From positions 1 to 64,000 of the forward strand of contig CAIVKC010000046.1 of assembly GCA_903906365.1 (NCBI GenBank): a DNA stretch of 64,000 bases, written 5' to 3'. Each line of letters begins with the position of its first letter. Within the stretch, counting starts at the first letter, position 1. The stretch comes from an uncultured Bacteroidota bacterium. Lineage in GTDB: Bacteria; Bacteroidota; Bacteroidia; Chitinophagales; Chitinophagaceae. The notes below the pieces were generated by a model. The model did no database searches. It had not been told where the DNA came from and was given only the letters and a program-made list of their open reading frames with translations. Positions 8,188-17,930 of the stretch are shown here, piece by piece. A program made the position numbers and the translations under genes.

Positions 8188-9039
8188 ATGAAACCTATGC
8201 TTATGCGACTATGCTGGACGCTGGCTGTAATACTGGGCATCTGGCTGGTGCTGGCCCAGGGATGCATGAGTATGCGGCAGTCCGATGAGGAAGCCAGGAA
8301 ACATTTTGACATGCAGGGCGTGCCACTGACTACGGCAACCATTACCGTGGAAGGCAAACACCTCCATTATGTGATGACGGGCAGCGACAGCCTCCCCACC
8401 CTGTATTTTGTGCATGGTACGCCCGGCAGCTGGGACGCATTTGAGAACTACCTCAGGGACAAAGACCTGCTGAAGCGCTTCCGCATGGTCTCCATCGACA
8501 GGCCCGGTTTTGGTTATAGTGACTACGGGACGCCCGAACACCTGGCCCGTCAGTCGGAGCTGATAAGCCCCCTGTTTCAAATCCTGGACAATCATAAGCC
8601 ACGATATATCGCCGGCCATTCCCTGGGCGGTCCCATGATCGTAAAGCTGGTTGCCGACAACCCCACTGATTTTTCCGGCATGGTCATCATATCCGGTTCG
8701 ATCGACCCGGCCGAGGAGAAGCCGGAAAAATGGCGGCCCGTGCTGTTCAAGACCCCCCTGAACTATTTTGTGCCGGGGGCCATGCGGCCCTCCAACCAGG
8801 AATTGTGGTACCTGAAAAAGGACCTGGTTGACCTGCAGGCCGATTTTCCCAAAATTACCTGTCCGGTGTATTTCATACATGGCGCCCTTGATACCTGGGT
8901 GCCGCCCGGCAATGTGGATTACGGCAAAAAAAGGCTCATCCATGCCGCCCGGATCGAAGAGACCCTGATCCCGGGAGCCAACCACTTCATTCCCTGGACC
9001 AAATTCCCGGTTATAAAAGCGGTATTGTTAAAATTATAA
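8188..9039 (+). CDS. Alpha/beta hydrolase, membrane-anchored or secreted
   Basis: Serine hydrolase of the alpha/beta fold (283 residues). The oxyanion region FVHGTPGSWDAF, the nucleophile elbow GHSLGGP, the acid in HGALDTWVPP and the histidine in GANHFIPW give a full Ser-Asp-His triad in the normal order. The first 25 residues form a signal or anchor (a hydrophobic run followed by LAQGC). The Gln makes this a poor lipobox, so lipidation is uncertain. Substrate unknown. It is flanked by terminators or its own spacing on both sides, so it is probably monocistronic. Confidence 0.88.
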   Translation: MKPMLMRLCWTLAVILGIWLVLAQGCMSMRQSDEEARKHFDMQGVPLTTATITVEGKHLHYVMTGSDSLPTLYFVHGTPGSWDAFENYLRDKDLLKRFRMVSIDRPGFGYSDYGTPEHLARQSELISPLFQILDNHKPRYIAGHSLGGPMIVKLVADNPTDFSGMVIISGSIDPAEEKPEKWRPVLFKTPLNYFVPGAMRPSNQELWYLKKDLVDLQADFPKITCPVYFIHGALDTWVPPGNVDYGKKRLIHAARIEETLIPGANHFIPWTKFPVIKAVLLKL

Positions 9040-9121
9040 GCAGGATGGTTCCCTGCTTGTATACAATTGTAACTTTACCTGTTATTTTGTACTTTGTTGC
9101 ACTAAAAAAAACTCTATTACT

Positions 9122-9892
9122 ATGGCACTCATGGAATCTAATAATCCAACCTTAAGTGAAAAAATATTCAACCAATCCCTGTCGGCTGCGGGAGGCGACG
9201 CCATGACAGTAAGGGGCTCCATCAACAAATTCGGTTTCCTGCTGCTGATGGTCATCGCGGGAGCCACCTATACCTGGCACCTGGCTGCCGTGGGCAAGCC
9301 AGACACCATGATGACTTTTCTGTGGGTGGGCCTGATCGGGGGACTGATCAGCGGGCTGATCATATCCTTCAAGCCGGAGATGGCCAAATACCTGGCCCCG
9401 GCCTATGGCATACTGGAAGGTTTCCTGCTGGGTTCATTATCGGCCATTGTCAACGCCACCGTGGGGCAAAAATATCCCGGCCTGGTCATGCAGGCGGTTG
9501 GTCTGACCTTTGCCGTTGGGCTCGTGATGTTCCTGCTGTATAATTTCCGGATCATTAAGCCCACCGAAAAATTAAAGGCGGTGATCGTTTCCTCGATGAT
9601 TGGCATCGGCCTGTTTTACCTGATCACCATCATCCTGAGTCTGTTTCATATTAATTTGGGATTCATGAGCTGGAATGATGCCAGCCCCCTCGGCATAGGC
9701 ATCAACCTGTTTGTAATCGCCATTGCAGCCCTGAGCCTGATCCTGGATTTTGAAATGATAGAAACGGGAGAAGCCATGGGCGCGCCCAAATACATGGAAT
9801 GGTATGGCGCCTTTGGTCTGCTGGTCACCATGGTCCTGTTATACATCCAGATCCTCAAACTGCTGAGCCGCTTTGCCAGCAACAGGAACTAA
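9122..9892 (+). CDS. Bax inhibitor-1 / YccA family membrane protein
   Basis: A 256-residue multi-pass protein of the BI-1 (TMBIM) family, whose bacterial members are proposed pH-sensitive calcium-leak channels. After a soluble N-terminus of about 40 residues there are seven hydrophobic helices, with the family blocks GLISGLIISFKPEMAKYLAPAY and the C-terminal LSLILDFEMIETG (conserved Asp) and EWYGAFGLLVTMVLLYIQIL. The Asp in the next-to-last helix is the residue linked to gating in the family. The gene is monocistronic, with a bidirectional terminator directly downstream. Confidence 0.9.
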   Translation: MALMESNNPTLSEKIFNQSLSAAGGDAMTVRGSINKFGFLLLMVIAGATYTWHLAAVGKPDTMMTFLWVGLIGGLISGLIISFKPEMAKYLAPAYGILEGFLLGSLSAIVNATVGQKYPGLVMQAVGLTFAVGLVMFLLYNFRIIKPTEKLKAVIVSSMIGIGLFYLITIILSLFHINLGFMSWNDASPLGIGINLFVIAIAALSLILDFEMIETGEAMGAPKYMEWYGAFGLLVTMVLLYIQILKLLSRFASNRN

Positions 9893-9907
9893 AATAGTCC
9901 TTTCGGG

Positions 9908-9946
9908 AAAAAAAATACCGGGCCAGCAGGTCCGGTATTTTTTTTT
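9908..9946. terminator. Bidirectional terminator between convergent genes
   Basis: ATACCGG (9915-9921) pairs with CCGGTAT (9932-9938), flanked by an A8 run on the left and a T9 run on the right. It can end both the plus-strand BI-1 gene and the minus-strand AIM24 gene. Confidence 0.92.
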
Positions 9947-9963
9947 AAAAGTAATCCCCTTTG

Positions 9964-10767
9964 CTAATATCCATCACCGTCCAGCAGGTTTCCCAGGCCG
10001 CCGAGCACACTGCCTTCTTCCCGGCGGTGTCCCATTTGCGGGCTGTACTGAATGATGCGGCTTGCCAGGCGGCTGATGGGAAGGGATTGAAGCCATACCT
10101 TACCCGGACCGCGCAGGATGGCGAAGAACAAACCTTCCCCGCCGAACATCCAGTTTTTGATCCCGCGGATAAATTCAATGTCAAAATCCACCGAGGGCTG
10201 GTAGGCGACCACGCACCCTGTGTCCACCTTCAATATGTCCTGCGGGCCCAACTCCTTTTCGATGATGTAGCCGCCGGCGTGCATAAATGCCAGTCCGTCC
10301 CCTTCTAGTTTTTCCATGACGAAGCCCTCGCCGCCAAAAATACCCGTACCGAGTCTTTTCTGAAAGGCAATGCCGATGCTAACCCCCTTGGCCGCGCACA
10401 GAAAGGCATCCTTCTGGGCCAGTATGGTCCCGCCGAGCTGCTGCAGATCCAGGGGAACTATCTTACCCGTATAGGGTGCGGCAAAGCTGACCCTTTTTTT
10501 CCCCTGGCCCGTATTGGTAAAAGCCGTCATGAATATGTTTTCCCCCACCAGGACCCTTTTTCCTGCGCTCAGCAGTTTCCCCAGCAGGCCACCCTGCTGT
10601 TGCTGGATGGAACCATCCCCGAAAATGGTCTGCATGTCAATGCCATCTTCCATCATCATAAAACCGCCGGGCTCTCCAATGACTGTTTCCCCCGGATCCA
10701 GTTCGATCTCCACCATTTGCAGCTCCTCGCCAAAGATCTTGTAGTCTATCTCGTGATTGTTTCTCAT
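9964..10767 (-). CDS. AIM24 / TIGR00266 family protein
   Basis: A 267-residue protein of the AIM24 (TIGR00266) family, a double-layer beta fold whose biochemical role is unknown. Family features include the opening IDYKIFGEELQMVEIELDPGE, the EPGGFMMMEDGIDM segment, GLLGKLLSAGKRVLVGENIF, and the C-terminal GGEGLFFAILRGPGKVWLQSLP block. There is no signal peptide, so it is probably cytosolic or peripheral. It is convergent with the BI-1 gene. A candidate promoter word TACATTTG lies on the minus strand at 10819-10812. Confidence 0.88.
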   Translation of the reverse strand: MRNNHEIDYKIFGEELQMVEIELDPGETVIGEPGGFMMMEDGIDMQTIFGDGSIQQQQGGLLGKLLSAGKRVLVGENIFMTAFTNTGQGKKRVSFAAPYTGKIVPLDLQQLGGTILAQKDAFLCAAKGVSIGIAFQKRLGTGIFGGEGFVMEKLEGDGLAFMHAGGYIIEKELGPQDILKVDTGCVVAYQPSVDFDIEFIRGIKNWMFGGEGLFFAILRGPGKVWLQSLPISRLASRIIQYSPQMGHRREEGSVLGGLGNLLDGDGY

Positions 10768-10863
10768 GGTTTTTTGTGGTGAAGTTAAAAAGCCTTTTTA
10801 AAAAATAACATCAAATGTATGAACGGTTTGTAGGGGCAGGGGGCCGGGAAGGGTTTAAAATAG

Positions 10864-10893
10864 AACTGCCCCGGCGCTTGAGCCGGGGCAGTT
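10864..10893 (-). terminator. Terminator after the RND efflux operon
   Basis: Perfect 12-bp stem AACTGCCCCGGC (10864-10875) and GCCGGGGCAGTT (10882-10893) with a 6-nt loop. On the minus strand it is followed by a T-rich stretch. It lies 24 nt past the RND stop codon. Confidence 0.85.
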
Positions 10894-10916
10894 TATACAG
10901 GGATGCCAGAAGGACT

Positions 10917-13900
10917 TTAAAACCAGGCGCCCGTGAATTTTTCATCCACCGGCAGGCCGGCCAGCTTATGGCGGCGGCGGGCCACTTTTACCCGGTGAAC
11001 CAACGCCGTTACGATCATCAGCGGGATGAACAGGAAGATCAGCGGGGGAATACCCAAAAAGGAAATCCATTTTCCGCCAAAGAGGTTTCGCATCGGACGC
11101 TTGAGGCGCTCGGCAATCAGGTACATGCCCGGAACCATAAACAGGGTCATGAAGAAGGCAAAGGCCAGTCCAAATATGATGGTCCAGCTGAGCGGCTTCC
11201 AGAAAGCCACATTATCTCCTCCCAGGAAGACATGGGGGTTCAGCTCGGAAAACAGCGTAACAAAATTGATGTTGAATCCCACAGCGATGGGAATAAAAGC
11301 CAGGATGGCTGCTACAGCGGTCAGCAGTACCGGAATGATGCGGGTCTTGCCTGCCTGAATGACGGCCTCGCGGGTCTTAATGCCCCTGGCCCTCAGTTCG
11401 TCAGCAAACTCGATCACCAGGATCCCGTTTTTGACCACGATACCTGCCAGCCCTACTATGCCCAACCCGGTCATCAGCACCGATACTTCCATGCCCGTAA
11501 TGGCAAAACCGAGCAGTACGCCGATGATGCTGAAGACGATTTCGGTGAGAATGATGACCGGCTTACTAACGCTGTTGAACTGGGTAACCAGCACCAGCAG
11601 GATCAGGGCCAGGGCGATGGCCAGTGCCTTGGAAAGAAAGGCGCCTGTTTCTGCCTGCTGCTCCCCCTCTCCCGTTTGTTTGATGGTCACTCCGTCGGGC
11701 TTGTGGTTAAACCGTGCTATTTCCTTGGCCAGTTGTACGTTGACTGCCGTGGCATTATAGCCCTGGGTAGTCAGTACATTGGAGCGCAGGGTGATCAGGC
11801 GTTTCTGGTTTTTGCGTTTGACGCTTCCCAGGGTGCTTGTTGGTTCCACCTTTACCAGGGCGCTGATCGGAATGTTTTTGATGGCTCCCCCGGAGGCAAA
11901 GTCACGGAAGGATATGCGCATATTGAGCAGCTCCACCAGGCTTTGGCGCTGGACCTCGTCATTGCGAAGCTGGATCTTGTATTCGTCCTTGCCTTCCTTG
12001 ATCTTGGATACCTCCCTGCCAAAGAGCGCGGTTCGGATCTGCTGCCCGATCTGGCCGGTCGATACGCCCTGGGTCAGGGCCCTTTCGCGGTCCACCGTCA
12101 GGGTGATCTCCGGGTTATTGAGGTCAATATCCATTTTGAGCTCCTCCACTCCGGGTACCTGGATGGAATCCAAATAATTTTTGAGGGCGCTGGCGGTCTT
12201 GATCAGGTCATCGAAATCCTCACTGGCAATTTCGATGTTTACCGGAGGATCGGTGGGGGGGCCCCCGCTTTCCTGGTCTACACTGATCTCCGCTCCGGGA
12301 ATCCCTTTCATGGCGGCCCTTATCTTGTCCAGGTAGGGCCTGGTGGACACCCCATGCCTGTTTTCAAACTCTACAAAGGAAACCTGCACCCGGCCCAGTT
12401 CACTGCGGGTGCTTCTGTCCCCGGCCGCAGGGTCGCTGGCCCCGATGGCCACATTGCTGATCACACTTTCCACCACGGGGTTCTTTTTGCCATTGTCAAC
12501 CCCGATGACCTTATTGACCCGGTTTTCCAGGACGCGCGTTACCGAGTCTGTATAGTCGACATTGGTTCCCACCGGAAGTTTCAGGTATACAAATATCTGA
12601 TTGGGATCGGCCTTGGGGAAAAACACCACGCCAACCCTGCCTGAATTGATGGAGGCGGTAAATACCACAAAGGAGAATATCAACAGGGCGAATGTGCCCA
12701 GCAGCAGGTATACCGGACGCCAGCCGGCCAGCGCCCAGCGGAGCAGGCTTTCATAATGTCCCATGATCCAGGGCAGTGCCCGGTTCTGGAATCCGTGAAT
12801 GAGGTCATCGAGCACATAGCGGTTAAGCAGGACCATCAGCATAAAAAATATCAGCAGGTTGCCCAGGAAGGTGGCCTTTAGCAGATCCAGGATTATCCCG
12901 GCTGCTATGGCAATCCAAAAGCCGGGCTTTCTGAAAATGGCGCTTTTGGCTTCTTTCTCTCCCTCGGGATGGTTCATGAAGTCGACGGCAAAGACCGGGT
13001 TCATGATAAAGGCAACCACCAGGGAAGCGGCCAGGGTGAAGATGAGCATCGTGGGCAGGTAGACCATGAACTTACCGATGATACCCGGCCAGAACAGCAG
13101 GGGGAAAAACGGGGCCAGCATGGTGAGGGTACCGGCCAGCACAGGCACAAACACTTCGCCGGCAGCCATTTTGGCCGACAGGGAAACGTTGATCCTGCCG
13201 GCTCCCTGGGTAAAAATGCGGTGGGTATTTTCAATGACCACGATGGCATCGTCTACAATGATGCCCAGGGCAAAGAGCAGGGAAAACAGTACCATGAAGT
13301 TAAGGGTCACATGGGTGCCTATGACCAGGTCTGCGGCAGGCAGAAACACAAAGGCAACGAACATGCTCAGGGGCACGGACAGGGCAACAAAAAAGGCGTT
13401 GGTCACCCCCATGAAAAACATCAGCACCAGCAGCACGAGGATAAATCCGATGACGATGGAATTAACCAGGTCCTTGAAGGAGGATTTGGTCTTTGTACTC
13501 TGGTCGCCGGTGACCACCGCTTTGAGGTCTTTGGGATAAAGAACGCCCCGGGATTCCTCCACCGCCTGTTGGACGGCCTCACTGGTTTCTATGAGGTTTT
13601 CCCCGCTTCGCTTGATGATGTTGAGGGTAACCACATTTTTGCCGTCCAGCCTGGCATAACTCTCCTTTTCCTTGGTAGTATCTTTTATAACGGCTATATC
13701 CTTTAGATAAATAGGGGAGCCGCTGGTATTCCTAACAATGATCTGGGAAATATCGGTGGCCGTTTTCAACTGGCCTTTGAGCTGCAGGGTCCGTTTCATG
13801 TTGCCCACATCCAGCAGGCCCCCTGAAATATCCAGGTTCTCCCCTTTGACCGCATTGGCTATGTCATCGAAGGTCACGCCGGCACCCTGCATACGGTAAT

Positions 13901-14510
13901 TGTCAATATTGATCTGGAACTCGCGCTCCGGGGCTCCCACGATGTCTATGCGGTTGATCTGGGGCAAATCCTCCAGTCGGTCTTTGAGATCATCGGAGAA
14001 TTTTTTGAGACGCTGCAGGTCGTAGTCCCCGCTGAGGTTGACATACATGATGGGCTGGTCGCTCAGGTTGACCTCCAGGGCCGTAGGCTCCTGGGTGAGG
14101 TCGGTGGGCAGGTCCTGCTTGGCCTTGTCAATGGCATCCTTCACTTTCTGCAGGGCAATGCTGGTCTTAACCTCGGTATCAAATTCCACGATGATGGCAG
14201 AATAGTCCTGCTGGGAAGTGCTGGTAAATTTCTTGATTTTGGCTCCGGTGATTCCTTTGATCTGTTTTTCAATGGGGCGGGTCACCAGGTTTTCTATGTC
14301 CTTGGGCGAGTTACCCACATAGGTGGTCTGCACATAGATGGTGGGGATCACGATATCAGGGAACTGTTCCTTGGGAAGGGTGACGAACTGGTACACCCCC
14401 ATCAGGCTCACGATAAGCATCACCAGGTAGATGGCCGTTTTGGTATTGATGGCCCAGCTGGTCGGTTTGAATTCCTTGAATTTTTCCTGTATATTTTCTA
14501 ATACACTCAT
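10917..14510 (-). CDS. RND multidrug efflux permease (HAE1/AcrB type)
   Basis: Inner-membrane proton-driven pump of the resistance-nodulation-division superfamily. The 1197-residue protein starts with the usual cytosolic tail and helix 1, then a large periplasmic loop, the helix-4 block GIIVDDAIVVIENTHR carrying the paired acidic residues of proton transfer, a second periplasmic half, and GLAGIVVKNGILVIEF. It is clearly longer than the roughly 1040-residue norm. The excess lies after the first helix bundle (around residues 510-590), as an added hydrophobic segment. It is the last gene of the tetR-tolC-adaptor-RND operon, 132 nt after the adaptor gene. Substrate cannot be read from the sequence. 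Confidence 0.93.
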   Translation of the reverse strand: MSVLENIQEKFKEFKPTSWAINTKTAIYLVMLIVSLMGVYQFVTLPKEQFPDIVIPTIYVQTTYVGNSPKDIENLVTRPIEKQIKGITGAKIKKFTSTSQQDYSAIIVEFDTEVKTSIALQKVKDAIDKAKQDLPTDLTQEPTALEVNLSDQPIMYVNLSGDYDLQRLKKFSDDLKDRLEDLPQINRIDIVGAPEREFQINIDNYRMQGAGVTFDDIANAVKGENLDISGGLLDVGNMKRTLQLKGQLKTATDISQIIVRNTSGSPIYLKDIAVIKDTTKEKESYARLDGKNVVTLNIIKRSGENLIETSEAVQQAVEESRGVLYPKDLKAVVTGDQSTKTKSSFKDLVNSIVIGFILVLLVLMFFMGVTNAFFVALSVPLSMFVAFVFLPAADLVIGTHVTLNFMVLFSLLFALGIIVDDAIVVIENTHRIFTQGAGRINVSLSAKMAAGEVFVPVLAGTLTMLAPFFPLLFWPGIIGKFMVYLPTMLIFTLAASLVVAFIMNPVFAVDFMNHPEGEKEAKSAIFRKPGFWIAIAAGIILDLLKATFLGNLLIFFMLMVLLNRYVLDDLIHGFQNRALPWIMGHYESLLRWALAGWRPVYLLLGTFALLIFSFVVFTASINSGRVGVVFFPKADPNQIFVYLKLPVGTNVDYTDSVTRVLENRVNKVIGVDNGKKNPVVESVISNVAIGASDPAAGDRSTRSELGRVQVSFVEFENRHGVSTRPYLDKIRAAMKGIPGAEISVDQESGGPPTDPPVNIEIASEDFDDLIKTASALKNYLDSIQVPGVEELKMDIDLNNPEITLTVDRERALTQGVSTGQIGQQIRTALFGREVSKIKEGKDEYKIQLRNDEVQRQSLVELLNMRISFRDFASGGAIKNIPISALVKVEPTSTLGSVKRKNQKRLITLRSNVLTTQGYNATAVNVQLAKEIARFNHKPDGVTIKQTGEGEQQAETGAFLSKALAIALALILLVLVTQFNSVSKPVIILTEIVFSIIGVLLGFAITGMEVSVLMTGLGIVGLAGIVVKNGILVIEFADELRARGIKTREAVIQAGKTRIIPVLLTAVAAILAFIPIAVGFNINFVTLFSELNPHVFLGGDNVAFWKPLSWTIIFGLAFAFFMTLFMVPGMYLIAERLKRPMRNLFGGKWISFLGIPPLIFLFIPLMIVTALVHRVKVARRRHKLAGLPVDEKFTGAWF

Positions 14511-14642
14511 ACTGGTTGATTTGAATAATTGAATCCTTCGTTACCTGCAGGACTTTGGCCGACGCTTATCTATTATCCCGACTGCAGGGGCTAATGGCCC
14601 CGTTTTGCGGTAGCGGCAACAGTTGCCTGCCTGGTGCCTGAT

Positions 14643-15857
14643 TTACCGCACACCGGCGGTAATGGGCTGTCCATCATAGAGTCCCTGGAAACCATCGGTG
14701 ATGATGGCATCACCGGCCTGCAGACCGGATTTGATTTCAATCCGGTCTCCATAGAATTCTCCGGGCTGAACGATTTTTTTACGGGCAACCAGTTTGTCTT
14801 TCTCCTGGACAGCCACCATGACAAATTTGCCCTTGTCATCAGACTGCAGGGTATTGATGGGAACACTTAAGGCAGCCGGTACCGAATAGTCCTGGATCTG
14901 CACCCTGGCCACCTGGTTGGGGTGGTACTCTTTGCCGGAGGGTATCCGGGCCTCAATATAGAAACTGCGGCTATTGTTGTCAATCATCGGGCTGGCAACG
15001 GTTACCTGGGCGTCAATGGTTTTGTTGATGTCCGGAAAGCTAACCCGGACATGGCTGCCCACGCTGACACGGCCCAGGTAATTTTCCGGGACCTGGGCGA
15101 CCACTTTGAGGCTGGAGGTGTTGACAATACGGATCTGGTTGGCCCCGTTGAAGATTTCCCCGACACGGATATTTACATCATCTGCCACCCCGTCCACATC
15201 ACTGTATACAGAGGTGAAGTTTAATTGTTCCTGAATATTTTTCAGGTTTTCCTGCTGGGCGTTGTATTGGCTTTCCAGGTTATCGGCATTGGTCTTGGCC
15301 GTGAGCACATCCACTTCTGTGCCAATGCCCTGGTCCAGCAGGTTTTTCCTGCGTTTATAGAGATCTTTGGCCAGGTCCAGCTGGCTTTTGAGGGCGGCCA
15401 GGTTCTGACGGGCTCCGTTTAGGTTCTGACGGGCGATTACATCATCGAGCTGCAAAAGCAACTTACCTTTATGGACCAGATCCCCCTTTTTTACATACAG
15501 CGCCCTGACCTGGCCGCCGCCGCCATTGCGGGGGGAGATGTTGGTGATGTTGACCGCATCAATCCTGCCCAGCAGGTCGATAAAATGGGTAAAGGGCGCG
15601 CTGGCGGCCGGGGTAACGGACACCAGTTTGGCTTTTTCCCCGGGGATCAGGGTAGAATCCAGCTTGGCGAGCTCCGCCTCCGCTTCTCCGATCTGTCCGT
15701 TTATCCTGGTCTGCTCCGTTTTGAGTTTGGCCAGTTGGGCCTTCTTGTCGGCAATGATCTTTTCATTGGGTTGCTTGGCACCACAGGACGCAACCAGCAG
15801 GGAGGTTGCCAGCAGAGCCGTGTTCATGATTTTAGGCATATTGCGGGTGTTTTTCAT
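14643..15857 (-). CDS. RND efflux periplasmic adaptor lipoprotein (MFP)
   Basis: Membrane-fusion protein linking the pump to the outer-membrane channel. The 404-residue product has a lipobox ending LLVASC, an early coiled-coil (KIIADKKAQLAKLKTEQTRI) that is unusual in position, a barrel-sandwich hybrid with LYVKKGDLVHKGKLLLQLDD, a long alpha hairpin (about 130-210), a beta-barrel domain with DINKTIDAQVTVASP, and a membrane-proximal end with VQPGEFYGDRIEIKSGLQAGD. Domain order is standard. It starts 13 nt after the tolC-like gene. Confidence 0.92.
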   Translation of the reverse strand: MKNTRNMPKIMNTALLATSLLVASCGAKQPNEKIIADKKAQLAKLKTEQTRINGQIGEAEAELAKLDSTLIPGEKAKLVSVTPAASAPFTHFIDLLGRIDAVNITNISPRNGGGGQVRALYVKKGDLVHKGKLLLQLDDVIARQNLNGARQNLAALKSQLDLAKDLYKRRKNLLDQGIGTEVDVLTAKTNADNLESQYNAQQENLKNIQEQLNFTSVYSDVDGVADDVNIRVGEIFNGANQIRIVNTSSLKVVAQVPENYLGRVSVGSHVRVSFPDINKTIDAQVTVASPMIDNNSRSFYIEARIPSGKEYHPNQVARVQIQDYSVPAALSVPINTLQSDDKGKFVMVAVQEKDKLVARKKIVQPGEFYGDRIEIKSGLQAGDAIITDGFQGLYDGQPITAGVR

Positions 15858-15870
15858 TTGTTGTTATATA

Positions 15871-17286
15871 TTATTTGAGTCTTCCGATGGCCTTTTGGTA
15901 ATCCACTTTGGAAACCACCGCATCGTAGAGGGCGTTGATATAACTGGTCTGAGCCGTGATATAGTCGGTCTGGGCATTGGTGACATCGGTATTGGAAGCC
16001 AGGCCTGATTCGAATTTCTTCTTGGTCTGGTTATACACCGATTCGGCCAGTACCATATTTTTTTTCTGGAAGTCCAGCGTGAAGATGGCTGACCGGAATT
16101 TATTGCGGGCCTGCGCAACATCGTTATCAATGGAGAGCTTCAGGTATTCCAGCTGGTTCTGGGACTGGGCGAGCTGCAGCCTGGCCTTTTTGAGGTTGGC
16201 ATCCTTGGCAAAGCCGCTGAAGATGGGCACATTGATATTGAGTCCGATATAGGAGTTGGTATACCAGGAGGCCGACTTTTGAAAAACATTGAAGGTGTTG
16301 GAAGGATCATTCTTCTGCAGAAAAGCGGTCAGGCTGGCTACCGGCAGGTAGGCAGACTTACTGGCCTTTACATTATACTGGTTGAGCTTCTCTGCGATCT
16401 GCAGGCTCTGGTACTCATTCCTGTTGGCATAACTGTAGGCGCTGTCGTCCAGCACCCCGCTTTTGATATCCTCTTCCGAAAACCGGTCCGAAAGAACCAG
16501 AGAGTCCCCGATGGGCATGCCAAGGAGGTATTTAAGGCCCAGGTACCCGTTCTCTATGGTATTCTGGGTGGATATTTTCTGGGTCTGGATATTGGCCAGC
16601 TGTACGGTGGCTTTATCAACATCCAGCTTTTCGGCAAACCCGTTTTCAAAAAGGGCCCTGGTATCACTGAGCAGTTTTTCAGCCCTGGCCACATTGGCGT
16701 TGATCTGCTCCATCTGTGTCTTGCTGACGACCAGCTGGTAGTAGATTTTATAAATGTTTACGCGGATGTTTTCTTCGGTGATGTCAATGGCCTTGCGGGC
16801 ATAATCCATGGAAGCCCTCCTGGCCTGGAGTCCGACAAATACCTGTCCGTTGAAAAGCACCTGGTTGAGCGTCACCCCAAAAGTGGAATTCCATTTTGTG
16901 CCGAAGGGCGCACTGATAAAACCAAAATCGCTCGGGCTTTTAATGGGGACACCGTTGCCGTCTTTGACCTTTTCCTGCACCAGGACGGCATAGGTGGCCG
17001 CTGAGATAAAATTCGGGAAACTCTGCACGGGCACATCCAGATAGTAGGTTGTTCCCAGGCTGCCATTGACCGTAGGCAGGGCTCCTGCGGTGACGGCCCG
17101 GTTGCTTTCCTGCTGGATCTGCAGGTCAAGCAGGGCGTTTTTTACCTGCGCGTTATGGGCATGGGCAAAATCTATGCACTGCTGTATGGAAAATTCATGG
17201 GTTGACCCGGACGGGGCCTGTGCAAAAACACCGGCTGCAAGGCAGGTCAATTGCAGCAGCAGCGCACCCTTTGTTATCCTATTCAT
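15871..17286 (-). CDS. TolC family outer-membrane efflux channel
   Basis: Outer-membrane channel of the efflux system, 471 residues. A signal peptide (LLLQLTCLAAGVFAQA) is followed by the two-fold repeated coiled-coil pattern of the TolC/OEP family, for example FSIQQCIDFAHAHNAQVKNA at the start of repeat one and YIGLNINVPIFSGFAKDANL at the start of repeat two. It overlaps the end of the tetR gene by 8 nt, indicating translational coupling. The long N-terminal repeat contains an insertion (residues 60-105, with KVKDGNGVPIKSPSDFGF), common in members from this phylum. Confidence 0.92.
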   Translation of the reverse strand: MNRITKGALLLQLTCLAAGVFAQAPSGSTHEFSIQQCIDFAHAHNAQVKNALLDLQIQQESNRAVTAGALPTVNGSLGTTYYLDVPVQSFPNFISAATYAVLVQEKVKDGNGVPIKSPSDFGFISAPFGTKWNSTFGVTLNQVLFNGQVFVGLQARRASMDYARKAIDITEENIRVNIYKIYYQLVVSKTQMEQINANVARAEKLLSDTRALFENGFAEKLDVDKATVQLANIQTQKISTQNTIENGYLGLKYLLGMPIGDSLVLSDRFSEEDIKSGVLDDSAYSYANRNEYQSLQIAEKLNQYNVKASKSAYLPVASLTAFLQKNDPSNTFNVFQKSASWYTNSYIGLNINVPIFSGFAKDANLKKARLQLAQSQNQLEYLKLSIDNDVAQARNKFRSAIFTLDFQKKNMVLAESVYNQTKKKFESGLASNTDVTNAQTDYITAQTSYINALYDAVVSKVDYQKAIGRLK

Positions 17287-17911
17287 ACAATCTTTGTTTA
17301 TTTTTTAGACGTTCCTGTGAATATTTATCTATCAGTTTTTTTCCTTTCTGGGTGGTAATGCCATGCAGGAAAAACAAGGTCAGTTCAAGCTGGACTTCGG
17401 AGATCTTGTAGCGGCTGTTGGGGAAAATGTCCTGGTTAAATATTAAAAAGACAGTTTCGATCCGCTGCTTGGCTATAATATCCTGGTCCAATTCCGGACG
17501 ATAAATATCTTCCTGTATACCACGCTCCAGGTTTTCCCTGATCATATCATACATGAACTGATATTTATAATCCCTGAATTTCTTGAAAGCCTTGACATGG
17601 TGCTTTTCCAGATCATACATGATCAGGGGGTTCATTCCCTTGAGCAGTTCCTGGGACATTTCAATGATCAGAAAATTTTCATGCACCGCGTTTTCTGCTA
17701 TCCCCTGGCAGCGGATGCATTTCATTTCATTTTCCTTTACCTCCAGATCCACTACCGCTTCCACCATATCATCCTTGTCGGTAAAAAACTGGTAGATGGT
17801 TTTCTTTGAAATGCCCAGCTGGCTGGCAATTTCATCCATGGTGATGGACCGGATGCCGTAACGCATGAACAAATCTGTGGCCTTAACGATGATTCTGTCC
17901 TTTACTTCCAT
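17279..17911 (-). CDS. TetR/AcrR family transcriptional regulator
   Basis: First gene of the efflux operon and its likely autorepressor. The 210-residue product has the TetR N-terminal helix-turn-helix (IIVKATDLFMRYGIRSITMD and IASQLGISKKTIYQFFTDKD, residues 6-46), followed by an all-helical ligand-binding part without recognisable specificity. An inverted repeat of 9-bp arms lies over the promoter spacer directly upstream (17940-17967), the expected position for its operator. Which compound it senses is unknown. Confidence 0.92.
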   Translation of the reverse strand: MEVKDRIIVKATDLFMRYGIRSITMDEIASQLGISKKTIYQFFTDKDDMVEAVVDLEVKENEMKCIRCQGIAENAVHENFLIIEMSQELLKGMNPLIMYDLEKHHVKAFKKFRDYKYQFMYDMIRENLERGIQEDIYRPELDQDIIAKQRIETVFLIFNQDIFPNSRYKISEVQLELTLFFLHGITTQKGKKLIDKYSQERLKNKQRLYE

Positions 17912-17930
17912 GTTGCTACAAATTCGGGGG

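Noticed and set aside
10815-12644. A 609-codon open frame antisense to the RND pump gene
   Set aside because: It follows the codon phase of the real gene and its translation is low in hydrophobic patterning, rich in Gly, Gln and His, with no domain. The RND gene on the minus strand is unmistakable.
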